A stretch of DNA of 64,000 nucleotides from Eonycteris spelaea (Eukaryota; Chordata; Mammalia; Chiroptera; Pteropodidae): NCBI GenBank assembly GCA_003508835.1, contig PUFA01000027.1, forward strand, positions 8,432,001 through 8,496,000. Direction: 5' to 3'. Position 1 is the first letter of the stretch. Every line of letters starts with the position of its first letter. Both the position numbers and the translations under genes were made by a program. Under the pieces are notes generated by a model that was not told the DNA's origin, did no database searches, and was given only the letters and a program-made list of their open reading frames with translations. Of this stretch, positions 50,135-61,148 are shown one piece after another.

Positions 50135-50720
50135 TTTTTATAACGAGGTAAAACACAGATATAGAAAATCATACAAAACAAGTTTGTGAGTTATCATAGG
50201 GAGATTCTTCTCACAACTACCACTCAAGTCAAGAACTAGAAAATTGCCACCTATGTCAGTATCTTCTCCATGTTCCTTATCTCATTTGCATCCTCAACTT
50301 CCCTGAAGAGTAACTACTATCCTGAATTTTATAGTAACCATTTCCTTGAATTTTAAAAATATATTTATTTGAATTACTAGATTTTGTAGTTTGGTGTTGG
50401 CCAATTTTTACCTTGATATATCTTTGTCTCTTTTAAATCTATGGGTTCTTCTGCTATCCTTTTCTTTTCTTACAATTTACCTGTGAAGAACCTGGGGCCC
50501 TTTTCTTGCAGTGTCCCATAGTCTGAAGTTTGTCATTGGCATACTCCTGGTGCAGCTCAACATGTTCCTCTGTCCTCTACTTTTTGTTAAAATTGGCAGC
50601 CATTTTCAATGGCTTATTCCAACTCAGCTTTGTTTCTTTTGCAAGAGTATAAAGGTGTCATATAATTTTATCATAAGGTCTATAATACCAGATTTTTATT
50701 ATTTTTTGAGTTGATAGCCA
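50135..50720 (-). mobile_element. Old L1 3' region, antisense; holds the donor of the 87-bp duplication
   Basis: Antisense L1M-type text is seen: aaaacacagatatagaaaat, ctcaacttccctgaagagta, actactatcctgaattttat; the following part (cagtgtcccatagtctgaag, catgttcctctgtcctctac) also resembles an old L1 3' region. The identification is firmer for 50135-50380 than for the rest. Confidence 0.45.
50391..50477 (+). repeat. 87-bp segment, copy 1 (probable donor)
   Basis: This segment starts ttggtgttggccaattttta and ends tttcttttcttacaatt. It is identical over all 87 bases, without gaps, to 51535-51621. It is judged the donor because it continues smoothly into flanking old repeat sequence on both sides, whereas the second copy is bounded by a direct repeat. 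Confidence 0.95.
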
Positions 50721-51509
50721 TCAATTAACCATGTCTGGATTCACTAACTCATTGGGAGGGCAAAATGGTAATATTCTCATATTTATAATTTTATTTACAT
50801 TTTTTAGCTTAAAAATTTTTATAAGGAGATGCTTCCTCTAATCTGCTGTGATGGTACTTTTTTATTTATAAAAGGCAGAACAAATTTTTTAATCTTTTCT
50901 CTTCTAGCCCATTTCAAGATTGTAAATTGGATATCATTATTATTAGAAAGCAACCAGTTTTCAAAAATTATGTATCATTATAAACTCATGGATTTATTTT
51001 TATATTAAATCCACTGTAATTCTTTTATTATTATTATTATTGAAACTCAGATTGCATATCTTTTGCCATCGTGAACCTATTCAAATCAGCTCCTGAGTTC
51101 TTCTGCGGTAGAATCAGTTGTCCATGTGGTTCTTTTCTGGTACCCCATCCTACTGATTCCTCCTCCCTCCAACTTCCTGAACTCCAATCTCTGTTTTCTT
51201 AACTCAGAGAGACTACTGTTTTCTGTTTGTATACTTCCTCCCCACATCATAGTCCAGAATTTGCCTCTGTGTGGATACTTAGGGCAATTGTTAGGCTCAC
51301 CTTATTTAGTTCCTTGTCTCAGAAATTAGAGTTACCACTCAAAATGTAGTGTTTGAAAAAATGTATGACTTTGCTTTTGAATGGATATGTGACACTTTTT
51401 TTTCTTTAAATACTGTTCAGAAAAGGGTAAAAAGTATTTTATTCAGAAAATTTTTAATTAATTCTTTATAATAAGATATTCTTTTAAGCTCAATATTACC
51501 CAATAATAT
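50721..51509. other. Unassigned interval with (ATT)n
   Basis: A short ATT trinucleotide run lies at about 51025-51041. The 51126-51329 frame (67 codons) has no domain. No other repeat is clear. Confidence 0.4.
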
Positions 51510-51670
51510 CAACCTATCAAAAGCAATGGTTTTATTGGTGTTGGCCAATTTTTACCTTGATATATCTTTGTCTCTTTTAAATCTATGGGTTCTTCTGCTA
51601 TCCTTTTCTTTTCTTACAATTGAATTTCTTACAATTTCTTTTCTTACAACCTATCAAAAGCAATGGTTTT
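51510..51670 (+). repeat. Templated insertion: 87-bp copy inside a 24-bp direct repeat
   Basis: A 24-bp direct repeat (51510-51533 and 51647-51670, identical) encloses 113 bp (51534-51646). The insert is one A, the exact 87-bp copy of 50391-50477 (51535-51621), then 25 bp of filler (51622-51646) that repeats the last bases of the copy (tttcttacaatt, then tcttttctta). No A tail, no terminal inverted repeat and no transposon family sequence is present, so this looks like templated repair of a staggered break, or an assembly effect, rather than transposition. Confidence 0.9.
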
Positions 51671-52724
51671 CGAAGATGAGAGAATAATGGCATTCATACC
51701 TCATTAGTCTCCATACTGATGATGAAAAACTGCAAAGCAATGTAAATGGGAAAAGAAAATCGCATTTTCCATAAATATAGGAGACATTCAAAACTTTTAT
51801 TAAAATACTTGTAATACCTCTAGTGATTTGAACCAAGTCAAGAAAAAAAGGTACTGATAGACATAAGCTACCAAAGGTTACAATGTAATGAGGATTCTCT
51901 GAAAGTAATTGATATATATGGGTATCAATAAGGACCAAACACTCCTTATTTTGAACTGAGGTTTTTCAGATAATTCCAGGACTTTGCAGATGGGCTTATA
52001 CAGCACCATTAGATGTGCATGAATATGAAAAAGTAAACAAGAGTAAACAGTTATGAAAAATAAACAACTTTGTATCAAAGAGGAATCATCCGAATCTGCA
52101 AAAAAGCTAATAAATAATAACAAGTAAAAACCCTGCATATTAAAAATCAAAATGACATAACACATGGGGCAAAAATCTAGCCTTAGATGCTTATTAAAGA
52201 GACAGAACAATGCAAAAGTAATTAAGTATTAAAGTTAAGAAGATAATGCTAAACAAAGGAAAAAATAGAATAGATAAAAATAAAAGTATAGCAATAACAG
52301 AACATGAAGATGATTTAATTAATACATAATTTAGGAGTTTATTCTCTGAGGAAGAAGAAATCTAATCAAGAAAAAGAAAAAACAATTATACAAAATAAAA
52401 ATTAGAATAGAAAAATGTCTCTATGTAGTCAATTCTTGCTTTGCACAGCACTGTTTTAACCGAAATGTGTGCATATTGGAACTTTGTTCTTGCTTTGCAT
52501 GGTTCCCAAACATATGAGTTTTCATTAACATGGTCCAATACACAGCAAGGACTTCCTTTACAAAATATATTTGCCAAATCGAAAAAGTGATTGGCTCAAC
52601 TCTAGGAAAACTAATTTTTTTAAAAAACTAACATAAATCCAAAGAAGGCTATGTTACTGAAAGTTACAAAAGAAGAGGAATAAAAGTTTAACAAGTTAAC
52701 ATAGGTCACATGAAATAAAATTAT
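51671..52724. other. Unassigned interval
   Basis: Minus-strand frames of 94 and 110 codons (51654-51938 and 51878-52210) overlap each other and are hydrophobic from T-rich antisense; no family recognised. A segment at 52432-52570 with two cttgctttgca strings may be a small DNA-transposon relic, not nameable. Confidence 0.4.
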
Positions 52725-53700
52725 TAAAGTTACTTTCCTCAGGTTTCCAGTCCTAGATGACTTGTTGAATTTTATCATTTTATCAGCTTTTAAGATGTTT
52801 CAAAAAACAGAGAATGAAGAAAAACATGCTTTTCTTTTTAAAATAGGCACTATAACATTAATATAAAACTATCATAAACAATACAGTAGTAGAAAATTAG
52901 AGAACAGACTCAAAAATGTCATTGCAGAATTCTAAATAACATATTAATACATTAAATAATTACCTTAATGATAAGGTATTACATCCAAGTAAACTTCATC
53001 TGAGGAAAATAATGACAGTTCAATGTTAATAAATCTATAACTTAGCATTTAACATGTCAAGAAGGAAAAACCACATGCATCTTCAAAACAAAACAACACA
53101 TTAGAAAATATGAGAAGATATCTCAGTGTAAATAATAAATCAAAAGATAAACACATTGAGGTAAATTTAAGACAAGCTATAAGAAGCCTAAATAAAACAA
53201 ATATCTTAACTTTTTTAAAAAACCTTGACTAAATAGAAATATATTGCTTATTCTTGGATTAAAAGACTCCCTGAATATAGGTCAGATGTCTCCAGATAAA
53301 TTTATAAATTAAAGGTGCCCCCGACCAAAAAAATAAAAATTTTTATTAGAATTTGACAAATTGATTTTAAAGTTCATTTGGAAAAGTTATAGTACTTAAA
53401 ATAGTTTTTATGCTTTTCTGGGATAGATATAAAAAATGGAACAGAATATGGTAGGAAGAAATAGATTCAGTTTCAATAAGAATTTAGTACATAATAAAGT
53501 TAGATTTCAGATCATTATCAGTATGTGGTATTAGGCCAAATGTTACTTCTTTGAGGGAGAAAAATTATATTCCTACCAGTTTTAAAGTTAAAAAGAAAAC
53601 TGAAGCCATAATAAACTTAGGTGATATGGAACTTGGTAAATAGATTTTACTTAACATAAAACAGAAACTTTTGGGATATAGCACACAAACATCTACTTTA
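52725..53700 (+). mobile_element. Old L1 ORF2 fragment, plus strand
   Basis: Colinear with L1 ORF2 reverse transcriptase sequence: ccagtcctagatgacttgtt (PDG-region), tacatccaagtaaacttcat, aaataaaacaaatatctta, then aaccttgactaaatagaaat, ttcttggattaaaagactcc and ttgattttaaagttcatttg. Many stops and frameshifts; an L1M-age relic. Short sequence at 53720-53900 may be another L1 piece in antisense. Confidence 0.7.
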
Positions 53701-54974
53701 ATAACTATATTTTTATATTATATGACTATATCAAAATTTATTTAAATGGGACTTCATGGGTAGGCATTAAGTCGTTTTCATATTACAAGCAATGTTAAAA
53801 TGAACATCCTTTTACAAATGATTAAAGTGCAAAAGTATATGTGTTCACAATTTTTAAAAAATGATATAGTCATATATTTTCTGGAATATTCAATGTCAAT
53901 TTAATGTGTTAATAAAAAGTGATCATTTTGCTTGTGCCTGGGTAGAAATTCAGTTTATAAAATGGAAGAGACATTATTTTAACATACCTTAAATGGTGCA
54001 GTGTGAACTTTTTACCTTTGCATGTTATTGATCAATTTATTTATCAGGTAAATAGTTACTGGAAGGTCGTCTGAAGTGTAAGTGAAGAGAGCTAGCTGCA
54101 GAGCATTGTGGATACTGTGATCTTATTTTTACAGAAAAAAAAAGGCTATTCGTGCATATATAATTTGAACTCATGAGGAACTGGAACAAAAGAAAGAAAA
54201 GCTAATAATAAAAGAATAAGGAAATAAAATAATGCAATTGGGAAGACTTCAAAGATATCTGGATTTGCTTCTAATCTTTCTAAATTAGCTAAAATTAGAT
54301 TCAGAACCAGGAAGTATGCATTTAATATTTCATGACAACATTACTTAAGCTAATAAGAATATATGTGTTCTTGTCAAATTTTTAATTTTTTAAATTGCAT
54401 TCTTCTTGTTAGAAATTCCACAACCCTTTTAGTATGAATCATAATGGCTTTTAATTTCTAAATTGTATTTGATAAACATGTAACTGAGAAAAAAACGAAC
54501 AAACAGAAAAACCCAAACAAAATTAAGCAAGGAACAAAAGTGTTTGAATTTTACGACATATTTTAGATATAGTACTTTAAAACAAACAACTAAAAATGTT
54601 ACCAAATGAGCAATTCCCTTGTCAGCAAAGTAAGAAGTCTAGATTTTAATTTATATGAAATTCATCTTTAAGATAATATTTAAAGATTTATTTAAAGTTT
54701 ATGTCAGAATATTGATAATGCTACTTACCTTCACATTCAAGAATTATTTTCTTAGGGACTTCAACAGCAGAGCAAATGGGAAAAAGTGGGGCTTGAGTTA
54801 TTCCCACCTGTGAATTTGTCTATATACAATATTTCTAGCTAATAAAGATAAAGAGACATTTAGTCAGCATTCTTTATCTTCATACACTGATTGTATCAAG
54901 ACTATTCAAAGTAAAACAGAGAATATAAGAAATAAAAAATACATCAATAAAATATAGGACCATCTAATCACTTG
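53701..54974. other. Unassigned AT-rich interval
   Basis: No gene or firm repeat is recognised. A faint antisense L1 signal lies at 53720-53900. Confidence 0.4.
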
Positions 54975-55325
54975 GGTCTTCTTTAGAAAGCTGCAAGACC
55001 CCCTTCAAGGATCAGCTCAAATGGCATCTACTCACTGAAGCCCACCTGGACCACACCATTTTAAAACTAGACTCACCCACTCACTCTATCATCTGGATTC
55101 CTACTCTGTTCTGCATTCTTTTTCCATAGCATTTAACACCTTCTAAAAGGTCAAATACTTACTTATGATTATGATTGTGTCTATCTCTCCTGCTGAACCC
55201 TAAGTTCCAAGAGGACAGAGAGACCTTTCTGGTTTGTTCTCGGAGGTAGACCTACCACCTGGAATCATGCTGACACATGATCAGCATGTAATAAATATGT
55301 GCTGAATAAATGAAAGTATAGAGAA
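54975..55325 (+). repeat. L2 LINE 3' end
   Basis: Clear L2 3' order: caaggatcagctcaaatggc, actgaagcccacctggacca, ctgcattctttttccatagc, aaccctaagttccaagagga, and the terminal taataaatatgtgctgaata. This is the best preserved L2 piece in the window. Confidence 0.75.
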
Positions 55326-55589
55326 GAAACTCCTGATCATAGAAGCAAAACATGGCAATGATTAGGTAAGGCTAGAGATTCAAATCTCAAGATTTTAAAG
55401 CATTCTAAATAGGCTGAGTAGAGGAATACATTAATTAAAAATTTAGAAATCTATAAAATATTTACCTCTGTAAATCATATTAAACCAAGTACGTGCAAAT
55501 TTTAGCATTGTTGTTAGAAGTTCTTTTAAAAAAAGAACACACAATTTGCTTTCCTAGAAACAATATGTTTGTATTCTCTCCTGTGATCA

Positions 55590-56010
55590 TATGCATAAAG
55601 ACCCAATATCCTCTTCAGTGACCACAGAGTCTCACATAGATCCTGCATACAGTACTTTTCCCTTTGCTTCTACTCTCCTTCCCTTTTTCTCCTATTTATT
55701 CAGCAACTCCATCCCAGGTCTATACCTTGAACATTTCCAACATTTGGAAATTCTTTACCTTTTTACAATCAATTCGAATAACTACCTCTCTGACCATGGC
55801 TTCCTATGTTTCCATCTGGCTCAGTTATTTAGCCAGTTATTCAAACTTCCTCTGATCCTGAGCCTCAGAATTGAACCCCAAGTCCACTGAAAATTTCCTT
55901 TGCCTCAAAACAGCAGCCACTTTTTGTAGTAACTCCCATTTTCCCAAGATTGGATTTCATGGCCTATCACTTCAACTCCTCTTTTTTCACAGATTAATAG
56001 TAACTTTATA
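55590..56010 (+). repeat. Probable L2 LINE internal fragment
   Basis: Pyrimidine-rich text, with two overlapping frames of 99 and 63 codons that may be L2 frames or chance. Matches to the L2 body are weak, but the position beside other plus-strand L2 pieces supports the call. Confidence 0.35.
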
Positions 56011-56029
56011 CTAAAGTGAATACTAAATT

Positions 56030-56290
56030 TAACAACAATGCTAATAGCCAACATTTTTGAGTCCTTACTACAGGCCCAACACTATTCTAATCTCTTACAT
56101 GCACTTCCTAGTTTCATCATCACAAATCCATATATAGTATTGTTTTATTCTCATTATACATAAGAAAAAAACTGAAGGAAAATAAGATTAAAATTTTTGC
56201 TTACCATCACACAACTGGACAGTTTAGAACCAGGTTATAAACCCAAAATTCAGGTTATAGAGCATACACACCTAAGCATGTTATCTGCTG
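56030..56290 (-). repeat. MIR SINE, antisense, near full length
   Basis: Reversed MIR blocks in order: tgctaatagccaacattttt, cacttcctagtttcatcatc, ttgttttattctcattatac, ttgcttaccatcacacaact, accaggttataaacccaaaa. Nearly the whole SINE is present. Confidence 0.7.
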
Positions 56291-56384
56291 TCATCACTCC
56301 ACCAAAACTACCCTGGAAAGTTTTCAGTGCCCTGCCTATTGTTAAATGTAATTAACAGTGCTTACTCTTTATGGAAGATGGGTG

Positions 56385-57710
56385 AAAATACACATTATGG
56401 CTCCCAAACTTAACTAGACTTTTCGGTGCTATCAAACTCTCCTTTTAAATTTCCTAATTGGTTGGCTCTCTTTCCATTTCTCTCTTGTAACTGTCAAATT
56501 ATCTTTTCCCCTCATCTTTATTCTCCCACCCATTCCCTTTATTGTCAAAATATAACAATGACCCTTGTTTTATGGAGATAGTAGAAACTATCTGAACTGT
56601 TTCCCTGGACCTCGCCCATTCTCTTCTCTTATGACTATGAACATTTTTCTTCCTACTTTTTAATGCTGTCCCTCGATCCTTGCTTAGATTCTTATCTTCT
56701 CCCTTTTACTCAGTTTCACTTTCATAAAACACTCTCCAGGTTGTTACCATTTTGCAACTTTCCACTTAGTTCTCTGGCTGCTCCTTTCGATTAGTATTGT
56801 TTTCTTCTCTTTCTCTGCCTTAAGTCCTAGTGTTTATCGTGGTTCAGTTCTAGGCTTGATTTTCTTATGCTACACACTACCACTAGGCTCTATCGTCAAT
56901 TCCCATGGTTTGTTATTACACATAAGTCTTTACTTAAAAATACCTATCTGTATCCCAGATCTCTCCTGAGCTTTAAACCAGTGTATTGAAAGTAAACTAA
57001 GGTATATTAAGGTTTTTCAGAATTTGAGCAAAATCTGTTCATGTTGGGTAGCATCAATGTAGCAGTTAAAAAAGATATCCGAGAAACTGTACAAAATTAA
57101 AAAAAAAAAAGTTTTATAAGTAGAAAAGAGCAGGAAAAAGGAAGTTATACTAAGCAAAATAGAAGGTTGATAATTAACAGATTATTCCTTTAGGGACTGG
57201 CAGGGTCTGTCAAGCAGATTATCTAATTGGTCACTAGTTTAGGATTCCATTTCTAGGTGAGATAAAACTAAGTCTGTTTGGTTGTGTGGGCTTAGTACAA
57301 GGGACTCCATTTTGGGTCTGTTGTCTTTTTTTTTTTTTTTTTTAAGCAATACGTAATCATGTTCTGAACTCAATGTCTGAAACTGGACTCTCATTTTCTC
57401 CCATGATTCTCTTCTCCCTTCCATATCTTAGTGAATGGAATTACTATCCACTTAGGTTTGCAAAGCATAAACTTTAAAATAAAGTCTTCCTAAAATGTTG
57501 TCTTTCTCTCAACCTTTACCTCCAACCTGTCTTCAAAATTTGTTAATTTTCCTTCCTATATATCTCTTAATCCATCTACTTCTAAGTCAGCTGATATTTT
57601 CTTAGTAGAGAGAATAATATAGATTTACTAGAGGATTGCAACAGCCTCCTAGTTGTCCTCTTTTTACCAAATATACCCATAATGTACTCATAATAATTAT
57701 AATTTTACCA
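56385..57710 (+). repeat. L2 LINE ORF2 part, interrupted by an LTR-like insert
   Basis: L2 reverse transcriptase-region text is seen before the insert (cagatctctcctgagcttta near 56958) and continues after it (ttctgaactcaatgtctgaa near 57362, tcttagtgaatggaattact near 57426, gaggattgcaacagcctcct near 57631). The colinear continuation shows that roughly 56990-57345 is an insertion. The protein frame is broken throughout. Confidence 0.65.
56990..57345. mobile_element. LTR-like fragment inserted in L2
   Basis: Its start (aactaaggtatattaaggtt, then atttgagcaaaatctgttca and gttgggtagcatcaatgtag) parallels the start of the LTR-like block at 57711, so both belong to one family. It carries a T run at 57326-57343. 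Ends and target duplication are not resolved. Confidence 0.4.
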
Positions 57711-58860
57711 ATATTAAAAGTTCAACTAAGGCATATTAAAAATTTTAAGAGTTTATTTGAGGAAAAATCTATTCAAATTGGACAGCACCAAACAGAGAGT
57801 ACAAGTGCTCCACTGACAGGAGCTAGGAGAAAGTTTATAGAGAAGGTGAGGAAGCAAAGCAAGGAAATTTTTTGATTGACTATAGCTTAAGTGTTTGCCT
57901 TAAGTGGAAAAGCCTAGTTGGCTATTTATGATTGATTGTCTTTAGGATTTTCATTTCTTAATGGGCTTAGGTTTTTGGTTGCTTATTTAAACTGCCAAAA
58001 TATTAGCAACACCTCAGTCTAAACCTCATTGTTTAAGTAACAACAACCAGAAAATAACACTTCGTTCCTCCAAAGACTTCCCAAATTTTCAGTCATTGTG
58101 AGAGGCTCAGGCTTGAGGTCCAGAATCTGATATGCAAATCAGTTCTGGGTAAGAGAAGGCAAGTATGTTTCTTTTCAATCTGAAGACCTGTGAACTAAAG
58201 AGACAAATGAATTGTCTTCCATACACCCAACATACAATGGTGGGACAGGGATAAAATAATCACAACAGACACTGCTGTTTAATATGATTGGGGAGGGGTG
58301 GTGAGGAGGCATTAAAAGAGGCACAAAGCATTCACTAGTTCTCAGAAATTCTGAAATCTAGCTAGGCCCACATCGACAGTTCTAGCTAAGGTTTCATTCT
58401 GCTCCCTGAAAGTATGTTTCTGTGGCTTTTGGCTCCTTCCTCTGTACTCTTAGCTTCGTGCTTTGAGTCATTCTTCCTTTTTCGTGAGAAATGGCTCATG
58501 CTTAATGCTGAGTAGTTTCTCATTCTGCTTGCTTTACAGGAAGATTGAGAACATTGTCCCTCCACTGAGGCTTCCTGTGTCAAAGAATGACAACTCTCGA
58601 TATTTTTCCAGGCAAAAGCCCTGGGACCTTCTACTCACAATTGAAATCATTCTTTATGGTGTCCTAGGAGTTCTTAATGGTATGCTGAGAAGTGCATTTT
58701 CATGGCCAGCATGGCTGAAGGCATGAAGAGATCTATGCAATGTCAGATGATGTGTATACCCTTCAATCTGTGAACATTTTCCTGTCCCTTTCTTTGGCAT
58801 TGGCTCTCTGGAGAGGTCTTTTTGGTGGGAGCCATTGTTTTCCTAAGACAAAATCACTAA
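57711..58860. mobile_element. LTR-like sequence, probably ERVL-type
   Basis: Begins with aactaaggcatattaaaaat, gagtttatttgaggaaaaat and tggacagcaccaaacagaga, then later ctctcagaaattctgaaatc-like and ggtttcattctgctccctga segments that I associate with ERVL-type LTRs. The total of about 1.15 kb may be one long LTR or two adjacent pieces. Plus and minus frames of 65-87 codons (58386-58726) have no viral protein similarity I recognise. Confidence 0.4.
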
Positions 58861-59879
58861 AGTAATAATATTAGAACAGCAACAACAAAAACAGAAAGAC
58901 TTCTTTCCTATTCAGCCATTTTATGTTAGTTCACCCATAGTAGTAAAGTTTAGTCAGAATAATTTTCATCAAAAACAAAGATAATATTTTTACCTCACTT
59001 GGCACAGTTAATCTATAGACTCTTTTATGTATTGACTGTCCCTTTAGCCAAAGAACAAAAAGCCTCAAAGCTACCAGTGAGCTTTTCTAATCCCCTGACC
59101 ATTTAAAGGTGTGAAAGGTCCAGCAGCTTTCGAATCTTTAGCCTTAGAGTGAAGTGAAGATCTCTGAAGACAGGAAAACTGAAATAGGCTGGGGTAACAT
59201 TAATTTTGAGAGTGAAAGTAAAGTAGATTCATTTCCCTGAAACAGCATTTCTGCCAAAGAACACATGCTAAAAGATAATTACTAAGAAGCCTTGTGTTTA
59301 AGAATTCACTTATCTTGTCAATTTTAGATCATGTGCTTCTCTAAAGAAGCATGAACCACTTCTTACATATAATCTTTTTTGGAACTCATATTTCTATCAC
59401 TTTCCTAGACCTACTTCAGCATTTTTGTACTATTCATCACAATACAAATGACTTGTAATTTTCCTTGAAAAGGTAATATTTGTGTTGCGATAAATAGAAG
59501 TGATTATGCACAATAGGCAATCTTACTCTCCTTTCAACAATAGTGTCCTGACCAAGTGAGTGTTACATTTAAAAAAATCAAACAAACAATCAAACAAAAC
59601 TCATCCCCGATTTGCTAACCTTTAGCAGGATCTTCTCAAAGACTGGCAAATTATGATATAGATGAAAAATATATATATTTTAGTGTTTTTCAAGTAAAGG
59701 GATTACAAATTAAGCACTTCACTATATTTCTGTGCAGAGTCTTGTGACAAAGTCAGTATTACTCTATTCCCATTAACATAGTTGAAAATGGAATTTTGAC
59801 TTCTCCAACAGTGATTTGAAAAAAAAAAAAAAACTATATAATTTTTTTATATTTCAAGGGAGACTTTTGAACACAGTGT
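58861..59879. other. Unassigned AT-rich interval
   Basis: No gene or classifiable repeat was recognised; a 13-base A run is present near 59820. Confidence 0.4.
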
Positions 59880-60420
59880 CTGCAGTAGTTTGTACTGCGT
59901 CAACTTGGCTGAGCTAGAATTGTGTTTCTTCAAATCCCTTTTCTGCTGTGGTCCTTGGTTATGATTGACCAAAAGAGAAAGTTGTGTGGAAGGTGAAAGC
60001 GAAGCAGTAGCCATTGCTCTCTAACCACTGGTGTGCTGAGATGTCATAAACACAGAGGTGAGAGCAGGTTCTGGCTGGTGCTCACTGCCCACCTGTTTAC
60101 GCCCATGGGCACTGCTGACCAACTGGGGCTCCAGGCTCCATTACCGGAACTTTATCTCTGACCACCAGAAGAAGTGTCTACACAAAGACAATGGCTTTCC
60201 ATAGAGTTCACCAGCAACAATTTGTGGTCCCATATTAACAATGTGCCTTGCTTCCCAGATTCTCCTGTGAGCTCCGACTTGTCCGCCTGACCCAGAGCTT
60301 TGGTAGTTCCCACCTCTTATAGCTGTTTGTAGATAGACAGATCTGGTGAACATTTATCTAGAACTATAGCAACCACTAACCAGAGTAATAAGAAGCTAAA
60401 TTTTAATTTTATTTAAGTTT
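59880..60420. repeat. Unassigned GC-richer block, possible ancient repeat
   Basis: The block starts near tgcgtcaacttggctgagct, a phrase typical of several old mammalian LTR/DNA repeats, and runs to ctagaactatagcaaccact. It is richer in G/C than its flanks. No family name, termini or target duplication could be assigned. Confidence 0.3.
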
Positions 60421-61100
60421 AATTTACCTAAGTTTAAATTTCAAAACTGAAATACCATACAATATTTTTCTATTAACACAACTATATTGTTTTGATACGA
60501 CTGCATTTTGCTTTAACTGCTGAATTGGGCAAGTTACTATTTTATTATAGTGTATAGATCAAGTGTGCACATCTGGACACTGTCATGGATTGACTCAGTT
60601 TAAATGCTTTTTTTAAATACGCCAGTGCAGAATTGTGATATGCTTGCTTGACATTTAATGCAATAATATCTATACAATTTGTAATTGTTCATTAAAATAA
60701 AATGTTAATTATTATTTTAATTATAATTAAGTTATTATTTTAGTTAAAAAGTAAGTACAAACTTATTTTTAAATTTGAAATGAAGGCTTACTGATGAGCA
60801 GCATAGGGTAGAGTTATCACTACCAGAATAGTAAAAAAAAGTTAGAAGATATGTCACAGATTTCATGATGAATGGCAATTACAAGTCACTAAGAAAGAGC
60901 AAAACAAGAAAAGCTGTTTTATTTTTGTATGAAAATGTTTAAAACACAAGTAGACAACATAGAGATGTTTCAAGAAATTCATAGTAAATCTGATATTTCC
61001 TTACACAAAAAGAATCAGTGAAATGATCCATTTGAATAAAAATTTATAGAATAGAAAAAAATCAGGTGCAGTAAGAATTAAATTCATAAAAAAAGTTTAA

Positions 61101-61148
<48 letters not shown>

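Noticed and set aside
58463..58726. 87-codon plus-strand frame in the LTR-like block
   Set aside because: It lies in non-coding LTR-type sequence and shows no retroviral protein similarity that I recognise.
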